NCBI RefSeq assembly: GCF_014023275.1
Contig: NZ_CP054698.1
Location: 3,224,001 to 3,288,000, forward strand
DNA from: Nostoc edaphicum CCNP1411
GTDB taxonomy: Bacteria; Cyanobacteriota; Cyanobacteriia; Cyanobacteriales; Nostocaceae
Direction of reading: 5' to 3'
Length of the DNA: 64,000 nucleotides
In this document: positions 9,182 to 19,240 of the stretch, in pieces
Layout of the letters: each line of letters starts with the position of its first letter
Position numbering within the stretch: position 1 is the stretch's first letter
The notes under the pieces: model-generated
Database searches by the model: none
Told to the model about the DNA's origin: nothing
Seen by the model: the letters and a program-made list of their open reading frames with translations, nothing else
Translations under genes and position numbers: made by a program

Positions 9182-10063
9182 TCACTCCACCAAACCCAGA
9201 TGATTTTGTAACGCTTGGCGCATCACTTCTACAGGCACAGTTTCCTGCTGCAACCAGATTTTTAATGCTGCTGCCCCTTGTTGGACTAGCATTTCTAAAC
9301 CATCGATCGCAATTGCACCTTGTTTTTGAGCCTGTTCTAGAAATTGCGTCGGTTTAGGAATATATATCAAATCGTAAGCGATCGCACCCGTTGGCAAATT
9401 CGCTATTTCTTCGACACTCAAAGGCGACTGATCAACTTTGGGATACATCCCAATAGGAGTTGTATTTACTAGCAGATTTGCTTGGGGAATCAGCTTTGGC
9501 AATTCCTCCCATTGATGAACCTGGAATTTATCAGCTAGGGGTGAATTGCTCCAACTATTGCGAAATTCCTGTAATCTTTGCAGATTGCGTCCAACAACAT
9601 GAATTTGGGCAAAACCTAGCTGGGTACAACCTGCTACAACTGCTCTTGCTGCACCACCATTGCCCAAAATTACCGCTACTTTCTGACTCCAATCTTGTTT
9701 ATATGTTGTCTGCAAAGGAGCGATAAATCCTTCTATATCCGTATTTGTTCCCACCCATTTGTTATTTTGGCGGCTAACAGTATTTACTGCTCCGATAGTT
9801 TGGGCCAGGGGGGTAATTTCTGAGAGTAGCGGTATGATCGCTTGTTTGTGAGGTATTGTCACACTAAAGCCGACAACCCCAACAGCAGCGAAACCTGCGA
9901 TCGCAACTTCTAAATTTTGTGGTTCGATCGGAAAAGGGAGATAAATGTAATCTAATCCTAATTGTGCGATTGCAGCATTATGCATCACTGGTGACAGCGA
10001 ATGTTCCACCGGATGTCCAATGACTCCTAGTAGTTTAGTTTTACCTGTAATTTCTTTAGTCAT
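9182..10063 (-). CDS. aroE: Shikimate dehydrogenase
   Basis: The enzyme reduces 3-dehydroshikimate to shikimate with NADPH in the cytoplasmic shikimate pathway. The 293 residues carry the substrate motif SLSPVMHN (22-29), the catalytic Lys73 in SVTIPHK and Asp109 in NTDIEGF, then the nucleotide-binding loop GNGGAAR (134-140). Length and motifs are normal for AroE. The ATG at 10063 is preceded by a spacer made of ATTTGTC and CCCCAATC repeats. Confidence 0.93.
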   Translation of the reverse strand: MTKEITGKTKLLGVIGHPVEHSLSPVMHNAAIAQLGLDYIYLPFPIEPQNLEVAIAGFAAVGVVGFSVTIPHKQAIIPLLSEITPLAQTIGAVNTVSRQNNKWVGTNTDIEGFIAPLQTTYKQDWSQKVAVILGNGGAARAVVAGCTQLGFAQIHVVGRNLQRLQEFRNSWSNSPLADKFQVHQWEELPKLIPQANLLVNTTPIGMYPKVDQSPLSVEEIANLPTGAIAYDLIYIPKPTQFLEQAQKQGAIAIDGLEMLVQQGAAALKIWLQQETVPVEVMRQALQNHLGLVE

Positions 10064-10177
10064 TTGTCATTTGTCATAACTCATACTCCTTGTCCCAATC
10101 CCCAGTCCCCAATCCCCAATCCCATTTCCCTCACCTAGCCTACAATTATTAAAAGCTACTTAACACTTCTTTAAATC

Positions 10178-11116
10178 ATGCAGGCAACTACAGCCCCCTC
10201 TACAATTCCAATTCCTGGTAAATATTGGCAGTGGCGCGGGCACAACGTTTACTACGTGCGTGCGGGAGAGAAACAACTGCAACGTCCGCCCTTGCTTTTG
10301 GTACATGGATTTGGTGCTTCCACAGACCACTGGCGCAAGAATATCACAGGATTGTGCCAAGATTTTGAAGTATTTGCGATCGACCTTTTGGGATTCGGGC
10401 GATCGGCAAAACCAAAATTGCAGTACAGTGGCGACTTGTGGCGCGATCAACTTCATGATTTTATCAGTGAAGTGATTGGTCAAAAAGCAGTATTAGCAGG
10501 TAACTCCCTTGGTGGCTATGCTTGTTTGTGTGTTGCAGCACAACGTCCTGACAGCGCAGCTGGTTTAGTTTTGCTCAATAGTGCCGGGCCTTTTAGCGAA
10601 AGCCAGCCCACATCTGAACCGGAAGCTTTGCAAAGTGAAATTCAGCCACCCAAACAACCTTCTTCTTTACAAAAATTACTGGGTGACTCAGTTAAATGGA
10701 TGTTTCAACAACCTTTAGCTCAGTTTGTGTTATTTCAATACGTGCGACAACGTTGGGTAATTCGCCAAACTTTAGAAAAGGTATATCTTGATAAAAGTGC
10801 AGTTACAGACCAATTGATAGAAGAAATTGCTCGTCCTGCTTTTGATCCGGGTGCATTGGATGTATTTGTTTCAGTTTTTAGCAGTCCTCAAGGGGAAAAA
10901 GTTGATGTGCTGTTAAAGCAATTAACTTGTTCTTTATTGATGTTATGGGGAGAAGCTGATCCTTGGATGAATGCTAGAGAACGTTCTCAAAAATTTCGTC
11001 AATATTGTCCTGAATTGACAGAGCATTTCTTAACAGCAGGTCATTGTCCTCATGATGAAATACCTGATAGAGTAAACCCACTTTTTCGCGATTGGGTATT
11101 GTCTATTCCCCAGTGA
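10178..11116 (+). CDS. Alpha/beta-fold hydrolase
   Basis: This 312-residue protein has the classical serine-hydrolase landmarks: the oxyanion segment LLLVHGFGASTDHW near 40-53, the nucleophile elbow GNSLGG with Ser near 109, an acid in WGEADPW and the histidine in GHCPHDE near the C-terminus. A lid-like insertion lies between. Cyanobacteria have several homologues of this type and the substrate cannot be inferred. It is divergent from aroE. A hairpin made of GTAGAGA repeats lies 25 bp after the stop. Confidence 0.85.
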   Translation: MQATTAPSTIPIPGKYWQWRGHNVYYVRAGEKQLQRPPLLLVHGFGASTDHWRKNITGLCQDFEVFAIDLLGFGRSAKPKLQYSGDLWRDQLHDFISEVIGQKAVLAGNSLGGYACLCVAAQRPDSAAGLVLLNSAGPFSESQPTSEPEALQSEIQPPKQPSSLQKLLGDSVKWMFQQPLAQFVLFQYVRQRWVIRQTLEKVYLDKSAVTDQLIEEIARPAFDPGALDVFVSVFSSPQGEKVDVLLKQLTCSLLMLWGEADPWMNARERSQKFRQYCPELTEHFLTAGHCPHDEIPDRVNPLFRDWVLSIPQ

Positions 11117-11140
11117 TATTGCATCTCATTAGAAAAAGTT

Positions 11141-11172
11141 GAGTAGAGATGTAATAAATCGCGTCTCTACTC
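11141..11172. repeat. GTAGAGA-type palindrome, copy 1
   Basis: GAGTAGAGA (11141-11149) and TCTCTACTC (11164-11172) form a perfect 9-bp stem. Related palindromes occur near 11221, 20687, 29304 and 58369. It may end transcription of the hydrolase gene. Confidence 0.7.
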
Positions 11173-11411
11173 GCAGTATTTTCTATAAACCAATACAGTT
11201 CAGATAAGACCAAAACACTTGTAGAGACGGCGATTTATCGCGTCTTTAAAACCCACGATTTTGTACAATTAGCCCTTAACGCAAGCGTATTGTTCTATAA
11301 ACAAGATAGTTAGATAAAAGAGACAATTACTATTAAAGCTAAAATTCCTATTACAATAACTTTTTGGATAAATCAAAATCTAAAACCAGATTGGTATAAA
11401 AAATTAGTTAA

Positions 11412-11445
11412 CTAAAAAAACCGCCACTAAATATGATAGGGCGGT
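11412..11445 (-). terminator. Rho-independent terminator of the DUF362 gene
   Basis: Read on the minus strand, ACCGCC (11445-11440) pairs with GGCGGT (11425-11420) and is followed by a T-run. It lies about 120 bp past the stop of the minus-strand DUF362 gene. Confidence 0.75.
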
Positions 11446-11564
11446 CTGGTTAAGCAATCGGAGGGTAATTACAGATTACTCTGCTAATAAATGAAATTGC
11501 TGTAACGAAGTTTGCATTAAATTGGGGATTGGGTATGGATTATTCCTCTTCTTCCTTCATTTCC

Positions 11565-12536
11565 CTACTCTCTTCCGTAAACACTCATTGGTTCCTTGAT
11601 AAATCGGGTGTAAAGATGCTTAAACGTAGATTTAATTACGCGGGGCATACCAAAATCAATGGGTATTAAATTGTCTGGTAGCCGCCAATCTTCTATTTTT
11701 AATAAGTCGGGATTTAAATGTGGAAACTCTATGTCAGCTAGTTCTGGACAAACTCCTAGCCTTTGAGAAGCTGCAACTGTGGGCACTTGTTCAGGAGGAA
11801 CATTGAGGATTTCTACCATTGCCCGATCTAAAGCAAATATATCTGATGCGGCTGCTAAAATACCTAGTTGGCGAGGTTCCCCATTACTGGGGCCATTACC
11901 TTCATGACCGATGATGCCATCTAATATGGTTAAGTTAGGGTTAATTGCCCTGGCAGTTTCTACTAACATTTCACCAAATCTATTTGCATCTTTTCCAGCT
12001 TCCATGTGCCACCAAGCTTTCATTTTGCCGGGGACACAACCAAACAGGTTTTTTACGCCCAGTGTTAATGTCAACTGGGCGTGAGATTTCACTTTAGGTA
12101 AGTTAATCACTACGTCTGCTTCCATTACTTCTTTAGACAGCCGCAGATGGTTAAAATTGTCGCTAATGGTTTGGTAACGCTGACCGTGAAAATCGATGAT
12201 GGGAAGATTGAGTTCTTCTAAAATAGGCAGATAGCCGTTTGCTATTGCTACGCCCTTGGCACTGCCAAAAGCAGGACTATCGCCCAAAAATGGCTTACCG
12301 CCAACCTCAATTACCATCTGGGCAACTTCGTAAACTAGTTCAGCACGGGTGATACACTCTTTACCAGGACGTGAGCCTGTAAGTAAATTAGGTTTGAGTA
12401 AAACGCGATCGCCTTTTTTTACAAATGCTGCCATTCCTCCAAAAGGTTCCAGCAGTATAACTAAAGATTCTCGTAAAGCCTCTCGTTCATAGGACGTAGC
12501 CCGAATGAGACTGACAGATGATTTTTGAGTCTGCAT
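11565..12536 (-). CDS. DUF362 family protein
   Basis: This 323-residue protein matches the DUF362 pattern: VLLKPNLLTGSRPG near 46-59, NLPKVKSHAQLTLTLGVKN in the middle and DGIIGHEGNGP. DUF362 proteins often act on or beside iron-sulfur proteins, but this one has no ferredoxin-like cysteine cluster and only two scattered Cys-containing segments. The biochemical role is unknown. It is transcribed alone, with its own terminator downstream and an AAA-like gene further upstream on the same strand. Confidence 0.8.
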   Translation of the reverse strand: MQTQKSSVSLIRATSYEREALRESLVILLEPFGGMAAFVKKGDRVLLKPNLLTGSRPGKECITRAELVYEVAQMVIEVGGKPFLGDSPAFGSAKGVAIANGYLPILEELNLPIIDFHGQRYQTISDNFNHLRLSKEVMEADVVINLPKVKSHAQLTLTLGVKNLFGCVPGKMKAWWHMEAGKDANRFGEMLVETARAINPNLTILDGIIGHEGNGPSNGEPRQLGILAAASDIFALDRAMVEILNVPPEQVPTVAASQRLGVCPELADIEFPHLNPDLLKIEDWRLPDNLIPIDFGMPRVIKSTFKHLYTRFIKEPMSVYGRE

Positions 12537-12675
12537 GGATAATAAATTACCAGTAATGAAGATATTCTTCTATCTTCCTATTTATACCAATTCTCTAAAA
12601 TCTCGCGTACTATTACACCACGCCGTAAATAAGCCACACATTCCAAATCAACGAAACGCTTACGCTGTATTCATT

Positions 12676-12712
12676 CATAATTTTTAATTTTTAATTTTTA
12701 ATTTTTAATTCC
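12676..12712. repeat. Tandem TTTTTAA repeat
   Basis: Five near-perfect copies of a 7-8 base unit TTTTTAA(T) lie just past the stop of the minus-strand AAA-like gene. Confidence 0.7.
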
Positions 12713-12723
12713 GCCTTGCGGCA

Positions 12724-13806
12724 CTAGCTTAACCTCTGCCGTAACCACAAGGCCAATAAAGGTAACGCTAGTTGATAACCCTGTTCAGCACTATAAATTA
12801 AACCTTTGTTCTGTAATCCAGTCAGCGATCCCTGAAGGCTACCACCTCTTGAAAGACCATGTTTTTGAATATATTCTTTACTTTGTGGTTTATCTGTAGG
12901 ATCTAAAGCCAAAGATTCTAAAAGATGCACCTGATTGGCTGGCAATAACATGAGTAAAGATTCAAAAACTAAGGACAAGTCTTTGAGCAATCCTTCTATT
13001 GCTTGCTGCACTGCTGCTTCACTAATTAACCCATCAGGATAAGAAAAAGTTTGCAGGCGGCGAATTATTGCCATTGCGTCGCCAATGTGTCCTTGGACAG
13101 CATCTAAAAATAATTGTAGTGCGAGTGAGCGAGAATCAAATTTCATTCCTTGTATATGCAATATCTCCCTAGCCCACAATGCCAAAACGTCATTAGCTAA
13201 GGGGGCTAACTGTATAGTTTCTAGCGGATAGTTTGTCTCATCTGGATGATGGCTGATCTCAGCTATGGTTGCTACTAAAACGTAGCTGACATGAGTTTGT
13301 ACATTGATTTCTCGTCTGAATGTAGCTTCCCACAAACCATTACGATCCCAAGAGCGAATGTGCGGAAAACTCTGCAAAATCAGCACTACCCGCTTATTTA
13401 AACCAATAGCCATAATTTGAAGCAAATTGAGCAAAATTTCAAATGCTTGCCACAACTGCTTTTGGTTTAGGGAACGCAATGACTTAAGTTTGCCTTCTGG
13501 ATGAAAGACAAAAAACTCTTTGCCAAAGTTGCTTACCCAGTCTTGAATTTGTGCTGCTTCCCAGTTTTGGCTAATTGTCTCTGTTAGCAGGAGGATAAAT
13601 CGCTCTCCATCTGTAGCGCGGATACAGTCTATCTCCAAGACGATCGCACCAACTTCTTGGGCAGCCCCTCGCACTAAAGTTCGTCGCCCACTACCAGGTA
13701 CGCCAGTAATCAGCAAGTCTCCATCTTGGGCTAGTACTTCGACAATTCGCTGAAATTCTAGCGATCGCCCAACTAATTGTAAAGGAGTAGACAAATCCAA
13801 ATTCAC
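12724..13806 (-). CDS. AAA/STAND-like P-loop protein with degenerate Walker motifs
   Basis: This 360-residue protein has the layout of a small AAA-type ATPase: a P-loop region near residue 32, a putative Walker B strand near 145, a helical lid domain and a C-terminal winged-helix-like segment (SRGGSLQGSLTGLQNKGLIY). However the P-loop reads TGVPGSGRRTL, with Arg in place of the catalytic Lys and of the following Thr. The Walker B strand reads RVVLILQSF, with Gln in place of Asp. It may bind nucleotide weakly or not at all, and could be a regulatory or scaffold protein. It is divergent from the P-type ATPase gene. The function is unknown. Confidence 0.7.
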   Translation of the reverse strand: MNLDLSTPLQLVGRSLEFQRIVEVLAQDGDLLITGVPGSGRRTLVRGAAQEVGAIVLEIDCIRATDGERFILLLTETISQNWEAAQIQDWVSNFGKEFFVFHPEGKLKSLRSLNQKQLWQAFEILLNLLQIMAIGLNKRVVLILQSFPHIRSWDRNGLWEATFRREINVQTHVSYVLVATIAEISHHPDETNYPLETIQLAPLANDVLALWAREILHIQGMKFDSRSLALQLFLDAVQGHIGDAMAIIRRLQTFSYPDGLISEAAVQQAIEGLLKDLSLVFESLLMLLPANQVHLLESLALDPTDKPQSKEYIQKHGLSRGGSLQGSLTGLQNKGLIYSAEQGYQLALPLLALWLRQRLS

Positions 13807-13926
13807 CTAGTTTTTGCCCTTGGTTTTAATCTTCACCTAACGGCAAGCATACTCACTTGCGTGACTACTGAGCAAGCATTGAAAGTAATGATGATAATAG
13901 TCAATTTTTATTAGTGCCTGCTTATA

Positions 13927-13955
13927 TTTAGCACCTATTTTTAGTGCTAAATTTT
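13927..13955 (+). promoter_or_regulatory. Palindrome upstream of the P-type ATPase gene
   Basis: TTTAGCAC (13927-13934) and GTGCTAAA (13944-13951) form a perfect 8-bp inverted repeat with a 9-base loop, followed by TTTT, 28 bases before the ATG. It could be a weak terminator/attenuator or an operator. Confidence 0.4.
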
Positions 13956-13982
13956 ATTCAACACTGGATTTAGGGAATAAAT

Positions 13983-16730
13983 ATGGTACAGGCAGCATCT
14001 CCCATCGCACCCCAAGAAAAGCAATTCACCGTTTGGCATACTTTGGAAATTTCTGAAGCGATCGCTCACTTGCATAGTGATGCTGAGAATGGTTTGAGTA
14101 GTGTAGTAGCCAAACACTTATTGTCTGAAGTGGGAGCAAACGAACTCACAGGCAAGAAAAGCAAACCTTGGTGGTTAAAATTTTTACTGCAATTTAACCA
14201 ACCACTGCTGATTATTTTGTTGTGTGCGGGTTTAGTAAAGGCGTTAAGTGGCAGCTTGGTGAATGCTGGTGTTATTTGGGGAGTGACTACAACTAACGCC
14301 ATCATTGGATTTATTCAAGAATCGAAAGCCGAAAGTGCGATCGCAGCCCTCGCCAAAGCAATTACCACCGAAGCAACCATTATCCGTGATGGTCAAAAAT
14401 TACGCATTGCTTCTGGTGAGCTAGTACCTGGAGATATTGTGCTGCTAACTTCTGGTGATAAAGTCCCAGCAGATTTACGGTTAATTAAGGTTAAAAATTT
14501 ACAAATAGATGAATCTGCCCTGACTGGTGAATCTCTAGCAGTAGAAAAGAAGACTCAAACTTTAAAACCAGATATTGCTCTAGCCGAGCGCAAAAATATG
14601 GCTTATGCGGGTGGCTTCGTTACCTTTGGGCAAGGTACTGGTGTTGTAGTTGCCACAGGGAACACCACAGAAACAGGGCGAATTTCTCAGTTAATGGAGC
14701 AACATACAGATATTTCTACTCCTTTAACTAGAAAATTCAATAAATTTAGCCAAAATTGGCTGTATATGGTGTTAGGATTAGCAGCCCTCTGCTTTGTAGT
14801 GGGATTAAGCTTTCGAGGTTTTCAAGAAGCTTTAGAAGCAGCAGTCGCTTTAACAGTCAGTGCGATTCCTGAAGGATTACCAGCAGTCGTGACAGTTACC
14901 CTAGCCATAGGTGTTTCCCGGATGGCGCGACGCAACGCCATTATCCGCAAATTACCAGCCGTTGAAACCTTGGGAAGTGCAACTGTTGTTTGCTCTGATA
15001 AAACTGGGACTTTGACAGAAAACCAGATGACAGTACAGGCAATTTATGCGGGGGGATATCAATATACTCTCACTGGTATCGGTTACACACCGGAAGGCGA
15101 AATCCTGATAGATGACAAACCCGTGAACCTCAACAGCCATAAAGGTTTGCAAGAATGTTTAATCGCAGGTTTATTGTGTAACGATTCCCATTTAGAAAAG
15201 AAGAATGGTAGGTGGGTAGTAATGGGAGATCCTACAGAAGGGGCACTAATCGCATCAGCAAATAAAGCAGGTTTTAGTCAGCCTACCTTACTTCAGCAAA
15301 TGCTAAAGGTGGATGCGATTCCCTTTGAATCAGACTTTCAATACATGGCGACTTTGCACGCCACACCCCAAGGTAAGACTATTTATATTAAGGGTTCAGT
15401 CGAGGCAATTATTCAGCGTTGCACTCTGATGTTGAACACTGATGGACAAACCCGCCCCTTAGATTGTGTAGAAACATTACGGCAAAGCAGCATCGAGCGC
15501 GAAGTCAATATTATGGCACGGCAAGGCTTACGGGTATTAGCTTTAGCGAAAAAAATAGTACCCGATGGGCAAAATACCCTAGATCATCCAGATATTGATA
15601 CCGGGTTAATTTTCATCGGCTTGCAGGGAATGATCGATCCGCCGCGTGAGAGTGCTATTAAAGCAGTCCAAGCCTGCCAGGAAGCGGGAATTGAGGTCAA
15701 AATGATCACTGGCGATCATGCTATCACAGCGCAGGCGATCGCTTATCGCATGGGCATCAACAAAAATGGCTCAGTTCTGGCTTTCACAGGTGCAGAACTA
15801 GCAAAAATGGATAAAACAGAACTTGCCGAAGTTGCCCAAGAAGGCGCAGTCTTTGCCCGTGTCGCCCCAGAACAAAAGCTACGTTTAGTCGAAGCTTTGC
15901 AATCAAAAGGTGAAATCGTTGCCATGACAGGAGATGGTGTCAATGATGCACCAGCCTTAAAACAAGCAGATATTGGTATTGCGATGGGTGGTGCTGGTAC
16001 AGAAGTTGCCAAAGAAGCCGCAGATATGCTGCTTACCGATGATAATTTTGCCTCCATTGAAGCTGCTATAGAAGAAGGACGGGCAGTTTATAAAAATCTG
16101 CTCAAGGCAATTTGCTTTATTTTGCCTGTCAATGGTGGTGAGTCAATGACAATTTTAATTAGCACATTGCTAGCCAGGGATTTACCAATTTTATCTTTAC
16201 AAGTTCTGTGGCTCAATATGCTCAACTCCATTACTATGACAGTGCCTTTAGCCTTTGAGCCAAAAGCGCAAAACATCATGCAACAAGCGCCTCGTCATCC
16301 TAATGAACCATTAATTTCAAAGAGTCGGTTACAACGAATCTTAGCAATTTCTCTATTTAATTGGATTGTCATATTTGGAGTATTTGAATATATCCGCCAA
16401 ACTACAGGTAATGTTGATTTAGCGAGAACAATGGCGATTAACGCTCTCATTGCTGGACGGATATTCTATTTATTGAGTATTAGTCAATTAATCCCGAATT
16501 TGATAGCCAAGATGGACGGCACAATTAAAGAGAACGTTGATATACCTGCTATTGGCTTTGGGATTTTAGGGGCAATTATTTTGCAAATTATTTTTGCTCA
16601 TGTGCCATTAATTAATGAAGTTTTTGAAACAGCACCATTAAACTTGCAACAGTGGTTATTTTGTTTAGCAGTTGGTTCACCAATGATTTTGTGGGCTACA
16701 GTAGTGAATCGTTTTGATCCGCCAAATTAA
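13983..16730 (+). CDS. P-type cation ATPase, Ca2+ (type IIA) class
   Basis: This 915-residue integral membrane pump couples ATP hydrolysis to cation export. The actuator motif TGES is at 181-184, the M4 ion-site motif PEGLP at 296-300, the phosphorylated Asp339 in DKTGTLT, and the hinge [17 protein letters not shown] near 640. M4 PEGLP and the overall length point to Ca2+ or possibly H+/Ca2+ transport of the SERCA/PMR1 group, not a heavy-metal pump; there is no N-terminal metal-binding domain. The start is ATG 13983. It is convergent with aspA. Confidence 0.9.
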   Translation: MVQAASPIAPQEKQFTVWHTLEISEAIAHLHSDAENGLSSVVAKHLLSEVGANELTGKKSKPWWLKFLLQFNQPLLIILLCAGLVKALSGSLVNAGVIWGVTTTNAIIGFIQESKAESAIAALAKAITTEATIIRDGQKLRIASGELVPGDIVLLTSGDKVPADLRLIKVKNLQIDESALTGESLAVEKKTQTLKPDIALAERKNMAYAGGFVTFGQGTGVVVATGNTTETGRISQLMEQHTDISTPLTRKFNKFSQNWLYMVLGLAALCFVVGLSFRGFQEALEAAVALTVSAIPEGLPAVVTVTLAIGVSRMARRNAIIRKLPAVETLGSATVVCSDKTGTLTENQMTVQAIYAGGYQYTLTGIGYTPEGEILIDDKPVNLNSHKGLQECLIAGLLCNDSHLEKKNGRWVVMGDPTEGALIASANKAGFSQPTLLQQMLKVDAIPFESDFQYMATLHATPQGKTIYIKGSVEAIIQRCTLMLNTDGQTRPLDCVETLRQSSIEREVNIMARQGLRVLALAKKIVPDGQNTLDHPDIDTGLIFIGLQGMIDPPRESAIKAVQACQEAGIEVKMITGDHAITAQAIAYRMGINKNGSVLAFTGAELAKMDKTELAEVAQEGAVFARVAPEQKLRLVEALQSKGEIVAMTGDGVNDAPALKQADIGIAMGGAGTEVAKEAADMLLTDDNFASIEAAIEEGRAVYKNLLKAICFILPVNGGESMTILISTLLARDLPILSLQVLWLNMLNSITMTVPLAFEPKAQNIMQQAPRHPNEPLISKSRLQRILAISLFNWIVIFGVFEYIRQTTGNVDLARTMAINALIAGRIFYLLSISQLIPNLIAKMDGTIKENVDIPAIGFGILGAIILQIIFAHVPLINEVFETAPLNLQQWLFCLAVGSPMILWATVVNRFDPPN

Positions 16731-16744
16731 ATCCAGCCAAAAAC

Positions 16745-16819
16745 GAACCGCAGAGAACGCAGAGAACACAGAGTTATGAGAGGTTTTTTCTCTCTGTGTA
16801 CTCTGCGCCTCTGTGGTTC
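16745..16819. terminator. Long imperfect hairpin between P-ATPase and aspA
   Basis: GAACCGCAGAG (16745-16755) pairs, with one wobble, with CTCTGTGGTTC (16809-16819), and inner CAGAG/CTCTG repeats extend the stem. It sits between two convergent stop codons and is a common Nostoc spacer repeat. It probably serves both genes. Confidence 0.55.
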
Positions 16820-16835
16820 ATTAAAAAAATCGACA

Positions 16836-18272
16836 CTAATCAATCTGCTTTGATTCTCGACTCAGAGGTAAGATAGCACTCATCTGTTCTAGATTTAACA
16901 CTGTGGCTAATTCTGCCTCATTCATCAATCCGCGTTCTAAAACAATCTGCCTTAAAGATTTACCAGTTTCTAAAGATTCTTTGGCGACAGCTGCGGCATT
17001 TAAATAACCAATGTGGGTATTTAGTGCGGTTACTAAGGCTAAACTACCTTCGGCATAAGCTAAACAACGTTCCTGGTTTGCTGTGATTCCTTCAATGCAG
17101 CGTTCAGTGAGTGCAGCGATGGTATTACCTAGAATTTCGATGCTGTGAATCAAGTTATAGGCTATTAGCGGCATCATCACATTTAATTCTAATTGTCCGG
17201 CTTGGGCGGCTAATGCGATCGCACTATCGTAACCCATCACCTGAAAACACACCATTGATGTCATCTCTGCCATGACTGGGTTATATTTCCCCGGCATAAT
17301 CGAAGAACCGGGTTGCACTGGTGGGAGTTGAATTTCTTTCAAACCAGTTTTTGGCCCCGAATCCATCAGCCGCAAATCGTGAGATATTTTGACTAAATCC
17401 TGGGCTAAGTTGCGTAAAGCACCGGAAACATTTACAAATGGGGCCATACTCTGCATAGCTGCCATGAGATGGGGCGCAGGTTCTAAAGGAGTTTCAATCA
17501 ATTTTGAAAGAACTTCCACCACACGGGCGCGATATAGAGGATGAGTATTTAACCCCGTTCCGGCTGCACTACCTCCCAAACCCAACACCATCAAATCACC
17601 AGAGGCGGTGTAAATCCGATTTTGGTGTTCTGTAAGAATTTGTGCCCAAGCCTGGAAATTCTCACCCAAACGCACGGGGACGGCATCTTGTAAATGGGTT
17701 CTGCCAGATTTGACGATATCTTGAAATTCTACAGCTTTGTTTTCTAAAGATGCGATCGCACTATCTATTGCTGGGTGTAATGTCTTAGATAATGCCAATA
17801 ATCCACCAATCCTAATTGCCGTAGGAATCACATCATTGGTAGACTGCCCATAATTAACGTGATCGTTAGGACTAACACGTTTATAATTGCCCTTTTCTTC
17901 ACCCAGAATTTCTAAGGCGCGATTTGCTAAAACTTCGTTGATGTTCATGTGGTGGGACGTTCCAGCACCCGCCTGATAAACATCCACGACAAATTGATCT
18001 CGGAACTTCCCAGCCAGGATTTCATCAGTTGCTTGCACAATCGCCTGACTAATATCTTGGGGAATGCAATTCAGTTCCCCATTGACAATTGCTGTAGCTT
18101 TTTTAATGATTAATCCAGCATCTACGTAAGTATATAGAGGCTTAATGCCGCTAATAGGAAAGTTTTCGATAGCTCGTAACGTTTGAATGCCGTAATAAAC
18201 GCTACTAGCAATTTGGCGATCGCCCATCGAATCGCGTTCGATGCGGAATTGAGAGTCTGTGTGTTCAGTCAT
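16836..18272 (-). CDS. aspA: Aspartate ammonia-lyase
   Basis: The enzyme cleaves L-aspartate to fumarate and ammonia, or may run in the assimilatory direction. The 478 residues carry the superfamily signature GSSIMPGKYNPVMAE near 318, GQSTNDVIPTA near 143 and SGRTHLQDAVP near 189. The N-terminal FRIERDSMGDRQI is typical of AspA rather than of fumarase C (EYDTFG-type start), and the length fits AspA. A fumarase role cannot be wholly excluded. The start is ATG 18272. Confidence 0.88.
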   Translation of the reverse strand: MTEHTDSQFRIERDSMGDRQIASSVYYGIQTLRAIENFPISGIKPLYTYVDAGLIIKKATAIVNGELNCIPQDISQAIVQATDEILAGKFRDQFVVDVYQAGAGTSHHMNINEVLANRALEILGEEKGNYKRVSPNDHVNYGQSTNDVIPTAIRIGGLLALSKTLHPAIDSAIASLENKAVEFQDIVKSGRTHLQDAVPVRLGENFQAWAQILTEHQNRIYTASGDLMVLGLGGSAAGTGLNTHPLYRARVVEVLSKLIETPLEPAPHLMAAMQSMAPFVNVSGALRNLAQDLVKISHDLRLMDSGPKTGLKEIQLPPVQPGSSIMPGKYNPVMAEMTSMVCFQVMGYDSAIALAAQAGQLELNVMMPLIAYNLIHSIEILGNTIAALTERCIEGITANQERCLAYAEGSLALVTALNTHIGYLNAAAVAKESLETGKSLRQIVLERGLMNEAELATVLNLEQMSAILPLSRESKQID

Positions 18273-18405
18273 AGTATTGTTTTAAGAGAGCTACAGAAAA
18301 CAGATTTTCCCACGCAGCCACACTCAGATACACTAATCTGCATATATTTTGCATATTTGCCTCGCTGCTTGTTGCTTTACAGTCGTTAATTTTGAAGTTT
18401 GATTT

Positions 18406-18440
18406 ATGAATTACGAATTACGAATTACGAATTACGAATT
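18406..18440. repeat. Tandem ATTACGA repeat before pgsA
   Basis: About four 7-8 base copies of GAATTAC lie immediately upstream of the pgsA start and stay open in its frame. Confidence 0.7.
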
Positions 18441-18443
18441 ATT

Positions 18444-18962
18444 ATGACCATACCCAACTGGATTACCTTCTCTCGCCTATTGGGGATACCATTTCTGCTT
18501 TACGGTTTATATAATCCCACACCTGAAGCTCAGTGGATATGTTTGGTGATTTTTCTTGTTGCTGCATTGACTGATTGGTTAGACGGCTATTTGGCGCGGA
18601 AACTCAACCAAATTAGTGAGTTGGGCAAATTTCTTGATCCTTTAGTGGATAAACTTCTGGTACTTGCGCCGTTGCTGGTTTTTATTGAACTAGGAAAAGT
18701 CCCAGCTTGGGGAGTGTTTTTGATTTTAGCGCGAGAATTAGCGATCGCTGGTTGGCGAGTGAATCAAACAACAATTACCGGGGCGAACATTTGGGGTAAA
18801 CTCAAAACTGTTAGTCAAATAGTTGCGATCGCACTTCTAATTGCACCCCTACCTGAAGTATGGCAAACTCCCTCTCTGATTGCTTTTTGGGTTTCTGTAG
18901 CCTTTACTTTAATCTCTGGGGGTATTTATCTTTTGCCACAAAAAGCTAGCATGGCTGATTGA
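18444..18962 (+). CDS. pgsA: CDP-diacylglycerol-glycerol-3-phosphate 3-phosphatidyltransferase
   Basis: This membrane enzyme makes phosphatidylglycerolphosphate, the precursor of phosphatidylglycerol, the only phospholipid of cyanobacterial thylakoids. The CDP-alcohol phosphotransferase signature D-G-x2-A-R-x8-G-x3-D-x3-D is visible in DWLDGYLARKL...GKFLDPLVDKL. Several hydrophobic helices follow. I chose ATG 18444 (MTIPNWITFSRL, 172 residues) because the frame extends upstream to TTG 18399 only through a tandem repeat (ATTACGA units) that would encode IYELRITNYELRI. Confidence 0.9.
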   Translation: MTIPNWITFSRLLGIPFLLYGLYNPTPEAQWICLVIFLVAALTDWLDGYLARKLNQISELGKFLDPLVDKLLVLAPLLVFIELGKVPAWGVFLILARELAIAGWRVNQTTITGANIWGKLKTVSQIVAIALLIAPLPEVWQTPSLIAFWVSVAFTLISGGIYLLPQKASMAD

Positions 18963-18986
18963 AAATATCTACTGTATCGTTCCTAA

Positions 18987-19171
18987 CCCTCTTCTGTCAC
19001 TCTCCGAAAACATTTGCCTTTTCTAAAATCTAGAGCTTTTGTATAACAAGCGATTGCGCGATTATTTTCTAATAACAAATACAAGTCCTATTTTTTTCTA
19101 ATAGTATAGCTTGTATTGATTGCCTCATGAGGCTTCTAGCGATCACTTTCCCGGAAAGTGACAGAAGAGGG
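18987..19171. mobile_element. MITE copy 2, 185 bp
   Basis: Same orientation, length and, by eye, same sequence as 6113-6297, with the same CCCTCTTCTGTCACT terminal inverted repeat. It is flanked by CTAA on both sides (18983-18986 and 19172-19175). It lies between pgsA and the hicA/hicB pair. Confidence 0.85.
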
Positions 19172-19240
19172 CTAATAGGTCTGGGATTTTTCCAGATAAT
19201 CATGACAAAATATTTTTAGCTACGTTAGAAATTTCTAATA

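Larger units (their letters stand above)
11117..11564. other. Spacer with GTAGAGA palindromes and a minus-strand terminator
   Basis: The spacer holds a stem GAGTAGAGA/TCTCTACTC at 11141-11172, a related imperfect palindrome around 11221-11247, AT-rich DNA without a gene, and the terminator of the DUF362 gene at 11412-11445. Confidence 0.6.
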
